From assembly GCA_937868185.1 (NCBI GenBank), contig CALMMG010000001.1:27585-91584 (forward strand): DNA of 64,000 nt, given 5' to 3'. The notes below the pieces were generated by a model. The model was not told where the DNA came from. It searched no databases and was given only the letters and a program-made list of their open reading frames with translations. Made by a program: the position numbers and the translations under genes. The stretch comes from an uncultured Pseudomonadota bacterium. Its GTDB lineage: Bacteria > Desulfobacterota > Desulfobulbia > Desulfobulbales > Desulfurivibrionaceae. Positions 46,224-58,240 of this stretch are shown one piece after another; position 1 is the first letter of the stretch; every line of letters begins with the position of its first letter.

Positions 46224-48419
46224 ATGGAGAAATACATGCGCATAACGCCATTCATTCGCGTGCTGATACTCATTGCCTGCCTGGCCAGCGCTGCCCAACC
46301 ACCCCTCTTGGCCTACGGCGCGGAATCGGTAAAAATCGGCGTGCTGGCTTTCCCCTCCAAAGCGCAAGCACTGGCCCAATGGCAACCGTTGGCAGGCGTA
46401 TTCAAACAGGCGATGCCCAAGCGCAATTTCGAGGTGAAAGCGTTCAATTTTTCCGAGTTGGAGCAGGCCGTTGCCGCCCGCCAATTAGATTTTGTCCTGA
46501 CCAATCCCGGACATTACCTGCTGCTGAGAAACCGTAGCGGATTGTCTTCACCACTCGCCACAGTTGCCTCCGATTTAGCTGGTCACACAACAACTGTTTA
46601 TGGCGGGGTCATCTTCACTCGTGCGGGACAAGACAATATCAACACCCTGAGCGACATCAAGGGCAAAACCGTCACAGCCCCCGACATTAAATGTCTGGGG
46701 GCTTATCAAATGCCGACGTATGAACTCAACCGAGCGGGAGTTCATCTGCCAAAAGACGTCAAACTGATCTTCACTGGAAATCCACAAGACAAGACCGTTG
46801 CGGCCGTGCTGGCCGGTCGAGCCGAGGTAGGGTTCGTGCGCAGCGGGGTGTTGGAAGGTATGGCGCGGGAAGGCAAACTCGATATCAAACAGCTCAAGAT
46901 TCTCAATCGTCAGAATCTGCCTGGTTTTCCGCTCCAAGTTTCCACCCGACTTTACCCGGAATGGCCGTTTGCCGCCATGCCACTTACCGACGAAAACCTT
47001 GCCAGGCGGGTCGCTTCAATCCTTTTCTTGTTGGAAGATAACAAAGAAGCTACGCGCGCTATGGCTATCCACGGTTTTGTGGTGCCTGCCGACTACAGCC
47101 CAGTGGAAGACATGTTGCGGGAACTGCGTATGCCGCCCTTCGATACTACCCCCTCTTTTACCCTGCAAGACATCTGGACGCTCTATCGCTGGCAAATGAC
47201 AGGGGGCTTGCTTGTCGGCGGAATGTTCTTACTCTTGGGGATGGGGTTACTGTACCTGTACCGACAATTGGCAGCAAATAATACGGTTTTGCTGCTGCAA
47301 CAGCACAAGCTGCATGAGAGCGAGGAGAAATTCCGTGCACTGGTCGAATCGACCAGCGACTGGATCTGGGAAGTAGACCGGAACGGTCGCTATACCTATG
47401 TCAGCCCCAAGGTTGAAGCCCTGCTGGGCTATACGCAGGCCGAGGTAATGGGCAAATCGCCGCTTGACTTCATGCCGTACGAGGAGGCACAACGCATCAG
47501 TCCGGTGTTCAGCAAGATTGTTGCGGCTCATGCACCTTTTGTCACACTGGAGAATACCAACCTTCACAAGGAAGGGCGGCGGGTAATTTTGGAAACGAGC
47601 GGAATTCCTTTTTTCGACGCAAAGGGGGAATTTGCCGGGTATAGGGGGATTGACCGCGACATCACCGAGCAAAAGAACTTGAAAGCCGAGGCCGAAAAGG
47701 CCAGAAATCTTGAGTCCCTTGGCATCCTGGCTGGCGGCATCGCCCACGATTTCAACAACCTGTTTCAGGGGCTCATCGGCAACATCGAGCTTGCCAAGAT
47801 GAATATAGAAGAATCAAGCGAGGCCTTCCAGTTTCTGGAAAAAGCTGAGCAGACATACGAATTGGCCACCAAGCTTACAAGCCAGCTGATCACCTTCTCT
47901 CCTGGAGGCAATTCACTTCCGAGAAACATCCCGCCAGCAAAGTATATCAAGGAAGAGGCGGATTCCGCTTTGGCAGGTTCTCGCCTGGTACCCGAATTCA
48001 ACTTGGCCGACACCCTCTGGGACATCACGGTTGACCCTACCCAATTTCGTAACGTCATTAAACAGTTGGTGCTGAACGCTAGGGAGGCAATGCCCTCGGA
48101 ATCAGGCGGCACGCTCAAGATAATGGCTGCCAATGAACCCTTGCCCGAGCAGCATGGCAAGCACCCAAGCTTGGCCCCTGGTAACTATGTGAGGATTTCG
48201 ATCGAGGACCATGGTTGCGGCATCAGCAAGGAGAATCTGCCCCATATTTTCGACCCCTATTTTTCCACCAAACAACGAAGTACACAGAAGGGTATGGGGC
48301 TAGGGCTTGCATTATGTGACACGTTAATAAGAAAACACAACGGAGCGATCACGGTGGAGTCTGAACTGGGCAAGGGAACCACCTTCCATCTCTACCTCCC
48401 TGCCGCTGGGGGGAGGTAG
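46224..48419 (+). CDS. PhnD-like periplasmic-binding domain fused to PAS and histidine kinase
   Basis: VKIGVLAFPSKAQALAQWQPLAGVFKQ...[37 protein letters not shown]. Confidence 0.92.
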   Translation: MEKYMRITPFIRVLILIACLASAAQPPLLAYGAESVKIGVLAFPSKAQALAQWQPLAGVFKQAMPKRNFEVKAFNFSELEQAVAARQLDFVLTNPGHYLLLRNRSGLSSPLATVASDLAGHTTTVYGGVIFTRAGQDNINTLSDIKGKTVTAPDIKCLGAYQMPTYELNRAGVHLPKDVKLIFTGNPQDKTVAAVLAGRAEVGFVRSGVLEGMAREGKLDIKQLKILNRQNLPGFPLQVSTRLYPEWPFAAMPLTDENLARRVASILFLLEDNKEATRAMAIHGFVVPADYSPVEDMLRELRMPPFDTTPSFTLQDIWTLYRWQMTGGLLVGGMFLLLGMGLLYLYRQLAANNTVLLLQQHKLHESEEKFRALVESTSDWIWEVDRNGRYTYVSPKVEALLGYTQAEVMGKSPLDFMPYEEAQRISPVFSKIVAAHAPFVTLENTNLHKEGRRVILETSGIPFFDAKGEFAGYRGIDRDITEQKNLKAEAEKARNLESLGILAGGIAHDFNNLFQGLIGNIELAKMNIEESSEAFQFLEKAEQTYELATKLTSQLITFSPGGNSLPRNIPPAKYIKEEADSALAGSRLVPEFNLADTLWDITVDPTQFRNVIKQLVLNAREAMPSESGGTLKIMAANEPLPEQHGKHPSLAPGNYVRISIEDHGCGISKENLPHIFDPYFSTKQRSTQKGMGLGLALCDTLIRKHNGAITVESELGKGTTFHLYLPAAGGR

Positions 48420-48463
48420 ACTTTGAAATAAGGGGGCAGCACCCGCTCTGTTTCCCGGCAAGC

Positions 48464-49633
48464 TTACCCCTTGATCACTGCCAAGGGGTGAAGTTCAACC
48501 AACACCTCCACCAGATCCAGCTGGTTGTCGATCACCTGATCAATGTCCTTGTAGGCGCCGGCCGCCTCTTCCAGATCCCCCACCGAACGAATGGCGTGGA
48601 TGATGCCCTGGTCATCCAACCGTTTCTTTTCCTGCTCCAGGTTCAGCTGGCGCTGGGCCTGCTTGCGTCCCATCTTCCTGCCGGCACCATGGGCGCACGA
48701 GGCAAAGCTCTCCCTGTTGCCCAAGCCCCGCACGATATAGCTGGGAGTACCTTGGGAGCCTGGGATAATGCCGATCTCCCCATCCTGGGCCCTGGTTGCC
48801 CCTTTGCGATGGACCATGACATTCTTTTCGTAATGCACCTCCATGGCCGCATAATTGTGGGCAATATTGATGATCGGCTCAAAGAATACCGGCGGCGTCA
48901 CGGCCAAGACAGCGTCCTTGATCCGCTCCATCATTATCTTCCGGTTGGCATAGGCAAAATCGACACAGTAGCGCATCTCCTGCAGATACTGCTGACCGGC
49001 TTCGCTGGCAATGGGCAAATAGGCCAGCTGCCAGTTTGAGGGGATCTTTGAGCCCCACCGCTTGTTCAGCTCCATGGCCAGACGATTATAATAATTGGCC
49101 ACCTTAAAGCCGATATTGCGGCTGCCGGAATGGACCATCAGCCAGACATGGCCATCGTTGCCCTTCTGGATCTCGATGAAATGGTTGCCTCCCCCCAGGG
49201 TACCAAGCTGAGTCAGGGCACTTTGATACTCCCTGGAAACTATAGGAAGATCGGCCAAAGGGACATCCGTCTGCGGCATCAGGCTTGTTTTTTGCCGATG
49301 CTGGTGGTGCTTGAAACCAAGGGGGACGGTTCTTCTGATCTCAGCAAGCACCATTTTCAACTTTTCCGGGGAGATGGAGGAAAGTGAAGTCCGCACCGCG
49401 CACATGCCGCAGCCAATATCCACCCCTACCGCATTGGGGATCACCACCTCTTCCGAAGCCATCACTCCGCCGATGGGCATGCCATAGCCCTGATGGGCAT
49501 CGGGCATCACCGCAACATGGTGGAAGACAAAAGGGAGATTGGCAAGATTTCTGGCCTGGGCAAAGGCCCCGGCCTCAATATCGTCAAGCCAGAGCTTGAT
49601 CGGCTGCTTCTCTGTGGTGATTACCTGTTTCAT
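48464..49633 (-). CDS. rtcB: RtcB family RNA ligase
   Basis: AVMPDAHQGYGMPIGGV, GVDIGCGMCAVRT, GGGNHFIEIQ, MVHSGSRNIG, SCAHGAGRKMGRKQA. Confidence 0.93.
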   Translation of the reverse strand: MKQVITTEKQPIKLWLDDIEAGAFAQARNLANLPFVFHHVAVMPDAHQGYGMPIGGVMASEEVVIPNAVGVDIGCGMCAVRTSLSSISPEKLKMVLAEIRRTVPLGFKHHQHRQKTSLMPQTDVPLADLPIVSREYQSALTQLGTLGGGNHFIEIQKGNDGHVWLMVHSGSRNIGFKVANYYNRLAMELNKRWGSKIPSNWQLAYLPIASEAGQQYLQEMRYCVDFAYANRKIMMERIKDAVLAVTPPVFFEPIINIAHNYAAMEVHYEKNVMVHRKGATRAQDGEIGIIPGSQGTPSYIVRGLGNRESFASCAHGAGRKMGRKQAQRQLNLEQEKKRLDDQGIIHAIRSVGDLEEAAGAYKDIDQVIDNQLDLVEVLVELHPLAVIKG

Positions 49634-49675
49634 CGGAAAGCACCTCCTGCCCTGCTGTTTGCGCCGGAGCCAGAA

Positions 49676-51475
49676 CTACCCCCGCCGTGTCGTCCGCTTC
49701 TTCGAGGGGGGCGAGCCCTTCTCGCCAGCCGATCTTGCTCTTCCCGACGCTGCTGCTGGTCGGGGTTCCAAAACCTGCCGCTGCCGACGCCGCTCGCCGG
49801 TACTCTTGGCCACCGGGATGGCTTGGCGGGTTTCGGGATCCAAGCCGGTGACATACATGGCCGTGGAAATCGTCCCCGGCGTGGGGGTAAAATCCTGAAA
49901 CTGCCGGACCGCAAGCCCGAGCATCCCAAGGCGCGTTGCCATCTTCTCCGTGTCGGCAAGGGTGCAGCCGGGATGGGAGGCAATCAGATAGGGAGTAAAA
50001 TAGAAATTCTTTCCCTCCTTTTTGCCGATCTCCCGGCATAGGGCGAGAAACTCCTCCAGCACCGCAACGCCCGGTTTGTGCATGAGGTGCAGCACTTTGT
50101 CCTCAGTATGTTCCGGCGCAATCTTCATCGCCCCTGGCGTATGGTGCAGGAGCAGTTTCCGCAATAGCTGCGGCGTCCTGATCAACAGTTCCATCCGCAG
50201 CCCGGAGGAGACAAAAAGGTGTTTGATCCCACCGCAGTCTGCCACCGAATCCAGCAGACCGAGCATGGCCTGCTCATCAACCTTGAAGAACTTGCAGACC
50301 TTAGGAAACAGACAATCATGGCGTTTGCAGGGCTGGGGGCTGCTGCAACCGGTGCCATACAGATTGGCCGTGGGGCCGCCCAGATCGCTGATGGTGCCAG
50401 AAAAACCCCTCTGCCCGGCCAGTCTTTTTGCCTCTTGGACCACAGAATCACGGCTGCGGCTGATGATCTTTGGTCCCTGGTGCCGAGAGATGGCGCAGAA
50501 GGAGCAATTACCGCAACAGCCGCGAACGATGGTGATCGAATCCCGGATCATCCGGCAGGCCGGAACATCGCCACAGACTGGATGGGGTTGGCGGGTAAAA
50601 GGCAGGCTGTAGAGAGCATCCAGCTCTGCCGTGGTAAGTGGAGCGGCTGGCGGGTGCTGCACAACCCAAGCTGCCTGCTGGTACTGTAACAAAGGCTCCG
50701 GGGCATACCCCCTGGCCTGACGATCCACAATGAGTTCGGCCTCAAGAAACAGAGGCAACTCCGCCTGAATCTCAGACCAGGAAGGGAGAAGCACGGACGC
50801 GGAAAGACCCCGCGCCTCCAGTTCCTTTTGCGTCAAGCGTTCGCAGGTGCCGGGAATATCGGCCAAGCCCTGGCCTTTGGTCAGCCGGGCCGCGGTTTCC
50901 AGCACCGCCCGCTCCCCCATGCCATAGATCAACAGATCAGCCTTAGCATCGGTGAGAACCGAGCCCCGAAGCCGTTGCTGCTGATAATCATAATGCACAA
51001 ACCGCCGCAACGAGGCTTCCAGACCGCCCAGAACCACCGGGGTCGCAGGATAGGCGGCATGCGCGAGGTTGCTATAAAGGATGGTGGCCCGATCCGGCCG
51101 CCGCCGCAGCTTTTTTTCCGCCTGCTCACCGAAGTAGGGATTGCCGCCGGGGGAGTAATCATCGCGGTCCCGAACCTTGGCGTTGCCGCTGTAATTGGCC
51201 ACGATGGAGTCCAGGTTCCCCGCGGTTATGCCGAAGAAAAGGCGCGGCTCGCCGAACTGCCGGAAATCATCGGAGTTATGGTGGCTGGGCTGGGAGAGTA
51301 CCGCTACCCGGTAGCCGTTGGCCTCAAGCAACCGGCCGATCAAGGCCACGCCAAATGAGGGGTGATCCACATAGGCATCCCCGGTAACCAAGACCACATC
51401 CACATATTTCCAGCCTCGAGCTGCCATCTCCGCCCCAGAGGCTGGAAGAAAGTGTCCTGCTTTTTCGTGGGCCAA
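49676..51475 (-). CDS. YgiQ family radical SAM protein
   Basis: ITIVRGCCGNCSFCAISRHQG (CX3CX2C-type cluster), N-terminal VLVTGDAYVDHPSFGVALIGRLLE. Confidence 0.93.
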   Translation of the reverse strand: MAHEKAGHFLPASGAEMAARGWKYVDVVLVTGDAYVDHPSFGVALIGRLLEANGYRVAVLSQPSHHNSDDFRQFGEPRLFFGITAGNLDSIVANYSGNAKVRDRDDYSPGGNPYFGEQAEKKLRRRPDRATILYSNLAHAAYPATPVVLGGLEASLRRFVHYDYQQQRLRGSVLTDAKADLLIYGMGERAVLETAARLTKGQGLADIPGTCERLTQKELEARGLSASVLLPSWSEIQAELPLFLEAELIVDRQARGYAPEPLLQYQQAAWVVQHPPAAPLTTAELDALYSLPFTRQPHPVCGDVPACRMIRDSITIVRGCCGNCSFCAISRHQGPKIISRSRDSVVQEAKRLAGQRGFSGTISDLGGPTANLYGTGCSSPQPCKRHDCLFPKVCKFFKVDEQAMLGLLDSVADCGGIKHLFVSSGLRMELLIRTPQLLRKLLLHHTPGAMKIAPEHTEDKVLHLMHKPGVAVLEEFLALCREIGKKEGKNFYFTPYLIASHPGCTLADTEKMATRLGMLGLAVRQFQDFTPTPGTISTAMYVTGLDPETRQAIPVAKSTGERRRQRQVLEPRPAAASGRARSAGEKGSPPSKKRTTRRG

Positions 51476-51713
51476 GGGTTATTCTCCTTTTGCAGACAAA
51501 CCGAAAGTACTGATATCCATCCTGGCTTATAATCGAATCCCGATCTGGTATAAAGCAGGAATCAAGAACCGCGCCCTGTTCCTTGCCGATGATCGATATG
51601 GTATGGTCGGCAACTTGCCCAGGAACAAACAGATTGCTTTCCCTTGGCGGGCAGATTTAGTACTATCAGCGTTTAGTTATAATACCAGAAAATCAACCCG
51701 CAGGACACCCGGT

Positions 51714-52760
51714 ATGGATTCAGATAAGCCCCTGGCTGGCGGCATCCCCATGGTCAACATAGACGGCGCCAAGATTCGCCGGATCAGGGAAGAAAAAGGG
51801 TTGACCCAGCTCTATGTCGCCACGGTGGTCGGAGTCACCACCGACACCATTTCCCGCTGGGAAAACCGCCGCTATCCCAACATCAAAAAAGAAAACGCTG
51901 TCAAACTGGCCGAGGCTCTGGAAATCCAGATGGTGGATATTATTGACCACGGCCAACCCACCCCACCACCAGAGCCACCCTCCGTCCTGCCCATTGAGCC
52001 ACCCAGACCGGAAGAAGCGACGGCACGGTCCGATAAGGCTCCAGATGCAGCCGAACCGGTCGCCACGCCCGTGCCGGAATCAGCCGCAGCGTCCACAGTC
52101 CCAACACCCGGCCCCCGGCTTACGCCTAGAACTAAGGGTGTCCTGTTCGGCGCCTTTCTGCTGCTCACCCTTGCCGGTCTCGCCCTGAGCTGGTGGTACA
52201 CCGGAAACGATGGGGAAGCCCAGGTGACGGCCTCCAGAACCCTGCCGGCGCACGCAACCCCCGGTATCCCCTTTCCGGTAGTCATTGAAGTAACCACCAG
52301 CACTGTCAGGCCGTTTTCCCTGATCCTCAAGGAAACCCTACCCCCGGATTGCCTCCCGGCCCAGGGCAAGCCGCAGTTTGTCAACCAGGAAAGCGATCCC
52401 CCTGCACTCAAATGGATTGGCAAGATCACCGGCGAGCATGCCGTGTACAGCTATCTCGCCAAACTTAAACCCGAAGCAAAGATGGAGACCATCCATCAAT
52501 TTACCGGGGGAATCACGGTCCGCTCGGACGACAACCCCAGCATCCCGGTGTCCGGTCCCGACTCCCTGCAAGCAAGCCCCTTCCATTGGGCGGACAGCAA
52601 CAGCGATGGACGGATAGACGATGAAGAGCTGCTTTCCGTGTACGAAACCTACGGCGGGATTGAAGGGCTGCATTTCGGCAAGAAGCTGATCGAAGAGATC
52701 TGGTCGGCCAAAGGCTACCGCTGGAATCCAGAAACGCGCAGCTATGAGATACTCCAGTGA
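51714..52760 (+). CDS. XRE-type HTH, single TM and extracytoplasmic domain with C-terminal EF-hand
   Basis: IRRIREEKGLTQLYVATVVGVTTDTISRWENRR; GVLFGAFLLLTLAGLALSWWY; DSNSDGRIDDEE (52593-52628). Confidence 0.82.
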   Translation: MDSDKPLAGGIPMVNIDGAKIRRIREEKGLTQLYVATVVGVTTDTISRWENRRYPNIKKENAVKLAEALEIQMVDIIDHGQPTPPPEPPSVLPIEPPRPEEATARSDKAPDAAEPVATPVPESAAASTVPTPGPRLTPRTKGVLFGAFLLLTLAGLALSWWYTGNDGEAQVTASRTLPAHATPGIPFPVVIEVTTSTVRPFSLILKETLPPDCLPAQGKPQFVNQESDPPALKWIGKITGEHAVYSYLAKLKPEAKMETIHQFTGGITVRSDDNPSIPVSGPDSLQASPFHWADSNSDGRIDDEELLSVYETYGGIEGLHFGKKLIEEIWSAKGYRWNPETRSYEILQ

Positions 52761-52783
52761 TCACCCAAGAGGAGGAACAGAAG

Positions 52784-53200
52784 ATGACGGCTAAAAAAAT
52801 CCATGCTCAGGCTTCGAGCCTGCTATTGCTGGCGCTGCTTGTGCTTCTCTCCCTGCCGACAAATCTGCGAGCGGGTGAGGGGCTGGTCAGCGGCCAATAC
52901 CTGAGCAGTGGTGGTCAGGATATCCAGCTGCGGATCACCGTTGCCAGCCCTGCCCCCACCACCCTGATTGTGATCCAGAATCTACCGGCCGGCACAGTGA
53001 TCGAATCCGCCTCGCCTGCGTTCAACCAATACGATACGGGCAAAGGGGAGGGAAAATGGCTGCTGACCCATATCACCCCAGGCAGCTACACCTTAAGCTT
53101 GCACCTGCCACTCTCCTTGCCATCTGGAGGAATCAGCGGTGAGATCCGCTACAAGGATCCGGCCAGCGGACGGTTGACAAATCTACCGATCCGGCCATGA
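52784..53200 (+). CDS. Secreted protein resembling part of the ectodomain of the preceding gene
   Basis: Signal peptide; PTTLIVIQNLPAGTVIESASPAFNQYD...KWLLTHITPGSYTLSLHL. Confidence 0.65.
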   Translation: MTAKKIHAQASSLLLLALLVLLSLPTNLRAGEGLVSGQYLSSGGQDIQLRITVASPAPTTLIVIQNLPAGTVIESASPAFNQYDTGKGEGKWLLTHITPGSYTLSLHLPLSLPSGGISGEIRYKDPASGRLTNLPIRP

Positions 53201-53215
53201 GCTAAAACCATTCGC

Positions 53216-56200
53216 TTATTTGCCTGTTTGATCAAGCACACTGCGGCAGATGCAGGCAAGATCATGGATGGAAATGGGCTTCATCACATACCCCCCAATC
53301 CCCAAGGCCTTGGCCTTCTCCTCGGTGAACACCTCGCTGAAACCGGTGCAGAGAACAATCGGCATCCCCGGACGTATGGCAAGGATGTTTTTGGCCAATT
53401 CGCCACCGGTCATATTGGGCATGGTGTAATCGGTAATAACCAAGTCAAAATTATCCGGTTGATCCCGAAACAGCTCCAATGCCTCGACGCTGCTGGTTCT
53501 GGTTGTCACTTGATAGCCGAGGTAGACAAGCGCCCGCGCACCCATTTCGATAAGAGCGCTCTCGTCATCAACCAGCAGTACCCGCTCCTTGCCGGCTGGC
53601 AGGGCATCAGTCACCACCACCGAAACGGTTTCCGAAACGCTTTCCAGCACGGGGAAATAGAGGGTGAAGCTCGTTCCCTGCCCCTGAGTACTCTGCACCT
53701 CAATACCCCCGCCATGGCTAGTAACGATGCCGTGAACTACGGACAACCCCAGGCCGGTTCCTTCGCCACGGCTTTTGGTGGTAAAAAATGGATCAAATAT
53801 TTTCTCAAGGATGGCCGGGGCAATACCTTGCCCAGTATCGCGCACCGTGAGTCGGAGATAGTTCCCAGGATCAAGGGCAAAGGTTCGCAGGACCGGCTCC
53901 TCCTGCAGATGTACCTGGGACAGCCCGACCTCGAGCACGCCTCCTGCCTCCCGCATGGCATGGGCGGCGTTGGTACAGAGATTCATCAATACCTGATGAA
54001 TCTGAGTGGGGTCAGCCAAGATCTTGCCAAGATCCTGGCCCATGGTCTGTTTGATCTCAATGGTCGCAGGTAGGGAGGCCCGCAGCATCTTGAGGGTTTC
54101 TTTGATGATGGGCGCGACATTGACCGGCGCCCTGGCCATCTCCCCCTGTCTGCTAAAGGCAAGGATATGGGCGACCAGATCCTTAGCTCTGCCGCTTGCC
54201 CTGCGCACCTCGGTGAGCATCTCCCGAAGGTTTCCTTCCCCAACCTCAAGCAGGGCCAACTCCGTGTAACCCATGATGGCAGCGAGGATATTGTTGAAAT
54301 CATGGGCAATCCCGCCAGCCAGGGTACCGATGGCCTCCATTTTCTGGGACTGGCGTAGCTGGGCCTGCAAATCTTCCCGCTCCGTTCTTTCCCGCACCCG
54401 TTCCGAGATGTCGCGAACAATGCCAACAGCCCACCACCCCTCGTCCTGATGCAAGGCGGAAAGAGCGAGTTCCACCGGGAACTCCAGGCCTCCCTTGCGA
54501 AGAGCCGTCATCTCCAAGATCTTGCCAATGGCCTTTCCCTCGCCACTGGCCCAAAACCGTGCCAACCCTTTGTTAAACTCTGGAGCAAGCCGAGTCGGGG
54601 TGAGCAGTTCATGAAGATCACGGCCCAAAATCTCACCCTCGGTATATCCGAAGATCCGTTCGGCAGCCGGGTTCCAGTAAGCGATCCGGCCATGGTCATC
54701 CATGAGAATAATGGCATCCTGAGCAGTGCTGGCTATAGCTCGGTACCGATTTTCGCTGGCGACGAGATCACACAGGACCTTCTTTTTCTCCGAGATATCC
54801 TTGAAGCTAACTACAGCACCGGCCAGTCGCCCCTCTTCCAGAATGGGAGTGCTGGTATACTCAACAGGAAAGCCTGTGCCATCCTTCCGCCAGAAAAAAT
54901 CATCCTCAAGATGATGGATCTCGCCATCGCGCAGGGTCTGATAAATCGGGCACTCGATATCCGGAAGATGGGTGCCATCCTGGCGGCTATGGTGCCAAAT
55001 GACATGACTTGGCTGACCGACAAGCTCTCCGGCTTCATAACCGAGCATCCTCGCAGCCTGGGGGTTGACAAAGGTATGATTACCCCGGGAATCAAGGCCA
55101 AAAATCCCCTCCCCCACGGCGTCGAGGATCAACTGGTTCTGTCGGCAGGCTCGCTGAAACTCGCGCTCCACCTCTTCACGCCGGGCAATATCTTGTTGGA
55201 GCAGAGTAGAGCTTTGGGACAGGGCAACATCTTTACTGGCAATGGCCTCCCGGAGATATGTCTGATCCGTGGCCAGTTTGCGATCCAGCCTGGCAATGTA
55301 CCAATAAAAAAACAGAAACAACAAGACCGCGATGGTAAGACCCACCCCCCCGAGATAGAAGGCCATAGCCCAAAGAGACACCACCTCATGGGTAACGTCC
55401 TGCAACATCACCAGGGCGCCTATGGTATGTTTCCCTGGATCAAGAAGATCAATAAAACCACCCCGAAAATGCCTTCCTCCCTCCGCAAAATCAAGGGTTC
55501 TGACAAACCCTTGGGGAGACCCGGCCATGAGAGCCGTGCACAACACCCCTGGCACAACAGGCGCGGTCCGCACCAAAACCACACACTCTGCTAACTCTTG
55601 CCAGCTTCCAGCCCTGTGACCAACTGCCGCCTCCGCCGTCCATTGTTTTTGATCAATCCCGCTTTTCCTCGCCGTAATGAAGATGTCGTAACCAAGACCC
55701 TCTTTCAACCTGGGGGCAAAAAGGCCTATCTCCTGACTCATCTCCACATAACCCGCGCCATCGCCAGCAATCACCCAAGGAACCACAACCCGCAGAAAGA
55801 GTTCGCCATCCCGGTCGAGCTCCAGGCCATAGGCCATACTGTGCGTCCGAGAAGCCTGCTCAATTGCCTGATGTTCCAACACCTCGCCCGAGACTAGGGG
55901 ATGGTCTGCGGAAAAAACAAGTTTCCTCTCCGCATCAACGAGAAGCAGCTGCCCCATCCCGGCGGAGGCTGCCACCTTGGGAGCAAGGCGGGAAAAAATC
56001 TTCTGAAGCCGGATGCTGTCACTAGCCAGAAAGGCTTCCTGCAAGGCCGGATCAGCCTGAAAAATTTCGATCCGCATCTGCAACTGTTTCGCTTCCGTCT
56101 CAAGCAGGGAATGAAACATCTGCTGCCCACGGAGCGCCTCATCATACAGCCGTTGATTGGTGTTCTGCTGCTGCACCCACCGCATCCCATACAACGAGGC

Positions 56201-56284
56201 GGCAAGGCTAAGAACAAGGGCGAGAGCCAGGGGATAAACCAGCGATAGGGTAATACTTTCTCTATTTTTCTGCATTTCGACCAT
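53216..56284 (-). CDS. Hybrid sensor histidine kinase (periplasmic sensor, PAS repeats, HisKA/HATPase, REC)
   Basis: [52 protein letters not shown]. Confidence 0.92.
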   Translation of the reverse strand: MVEMQKNRESITLSLVYPLALALVLSLAASLYGMRWVQQQNTNQRLYDEALRGQQMFHSLLETEAKQLQMRIEIFQADPALQEAFLASDSIRLQKIFSRLAPKVAASAGMGQLLLVDAERKLVFSADHPLVSGEVLEHQAIEQASRTHSMAYGLELDRDGELFLRVVVPWVIAGDGAGYVEMSQEIGLFAPRLKEGLGYDIFITARKSGIDQKQWTAEAAVGHRAGSWQELAECVVLVRTAPVVPGVLCTALMAGSPQGFVRTLDFAEGGRHFRGGFIDLLDPGKHTIGALVMLQDVTHEVVSLWAMAFYLGGVGLTIAVLLFLFFYWYIARLDRKLATDQTYLREAIASKDVALSQSSTLLQQDIARREEVEREFQRACRQNQLILDAVGEGIFGLDSRGNHTFVNPQAARMLGYEAGELVGQPSHVIWHHSRQDGTHLPDIECPIYQTLRDGEIHHLEDDFFWRKDGTGFPVEYTSTPILEEGRLAGAVVSFKDISEKKKVLCDLVASENRYRAIASTAQDAIILMDDHGRIAYWNPAAERIFGYTEGEILGRDLHELLTPTRLAPEFNKGLARFWASGEGKAIGKILEMTALRKGGLEFPVELALSALHQDEGWWAVGIVRDISERVRERTEREDLQAQLRQSQKMEAIGTLAGGIAHDFNNILAAIMGYTELALLEVGEGNLREMLTEVRRASGRAKDLVAHILAFSRQGEMARAPVNVAPIIKETLKMLRASLPATIEIKQTMGQDLGKILADPTQIHQVLMNLCTNAAHAMREAGGVLEVGLSQVHLQEEPVLRTFALDPGNYLRLTVRDTGQGIAPAILEKIFDPFFTTKSRGEGTGLGLSVVHGIVTSHGGGIEVQSTQGQGTSFTLYFPVLESVSETVSVVVTDALPAGKERVLLVDDESALIEMGARALVYLGYQVTTRTSSVEALELFRDQPDNFDLVITDYTMPNMTGGELAKNILAIRPGMPIVLCTGFSEVFTEEKAKALGIGGYVMKPISIHDLACICRSVLDQTGK

Positions 56285-56467
56285 GGTATTATCTGGGTGG
56301 ACAAGGTTGTCGCCTGCCCGCGCTTCTGAGATTATTCCAGGAGCTGTTTCGAGAAACTCGAACGATATTCGAGTAGTCGCATGCATAGTTCGACACTTTC
56401 ATTGCATACAATCAGCCCGCCGATGTCAAGGGCAAATCAAGGCGTATCCCTTGGGAGGTCAGGAATA

Positions 56468-56956
56468 ATGGAGGATATCCCACCCGAAGATTTGCTGAGT
56501 CGCCGAAGATTTCTCTCCGACTCCGGAAGGCTGCTGGTCATGATCTCCTCCTTCAGCACCTTGGCCTGTTCCTGTACCGAAGAGAATGAGAAAGGAAATC
56601 GACTCGCTGAACTTGCGATTGAACAGGGCAGGATTGTTCTTGATCTGAATGAGAGCCGCTACCATGCGCTCAATACTCTTGGCAATGGCCTGAAAATCGT
56701 AATTACCCGGCAGGAAAGTCCGCTCATCATCACCCGGGTCTCGGAGACGCAGGTCGCGGCCTTTTCCTCGCAATGCACCCATGCCGGTTACGAAGTTCTG
56801 CTGCCGGATCAGGGGGTCCTGGCCTGCTCAAGCGGGCATGGCGGAGCCTTTGACCTAGAAGGCCGAGTGCTGACCGGGCCACCAAAAAACAATCTTCCCA
56901 GCTACCCGACCCAACTGATAGCCAACCGAGTCCATATCGCCTACCCCCTTGGCTGA
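56468..56956 (+). CDS. Rieske-like 2Fe-2S protein with Tat-like N-terminus
   Basis: SRRRFLSDSGRLLVMISSFSTLACSC; CTHAGYEVLLPDQGVLACSSGHGGAFDLEGRVLTGPP. Confidence 0.75.
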   Translation: MEDIPPEDLLSRRRFLSDSGRLLVMISSFSTLACSCTEENEKGNRLAELAIEQGRIVLDLNESRYHALNTLGNGLKIVITRQESPLIITRVSETQVAAFSSQCTHAGYEVLLPDQGVLACSSGHGGAFDLEGRVLTGPPKNNLPSYPTQLIANRVHIAYPLG

Positions 56957-57014
56957 CCGCGTAGAAAAGGGTTACGAGGGACAACCACATTGATCTTGCG
57001 CATCTTTGCCCTGA

Positions 57015-58172
<1,158 letters not shown>

Positions 58173-58240
58173 AAAAAACCTGGCCCAATAACCTGGGCTT
58201 CCGCATTTTTTTATGAACTTCAGCACAAACGAGGACCATC

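Noticed and set aside
48464-51475. RtcB next to YgiQ as an RNA-repair system
   Set aside because: RtcB normally pairs with archease, Rtc regulators or prfH; no such partner is present here, so I treat these as unrelated housekeeping-type genes
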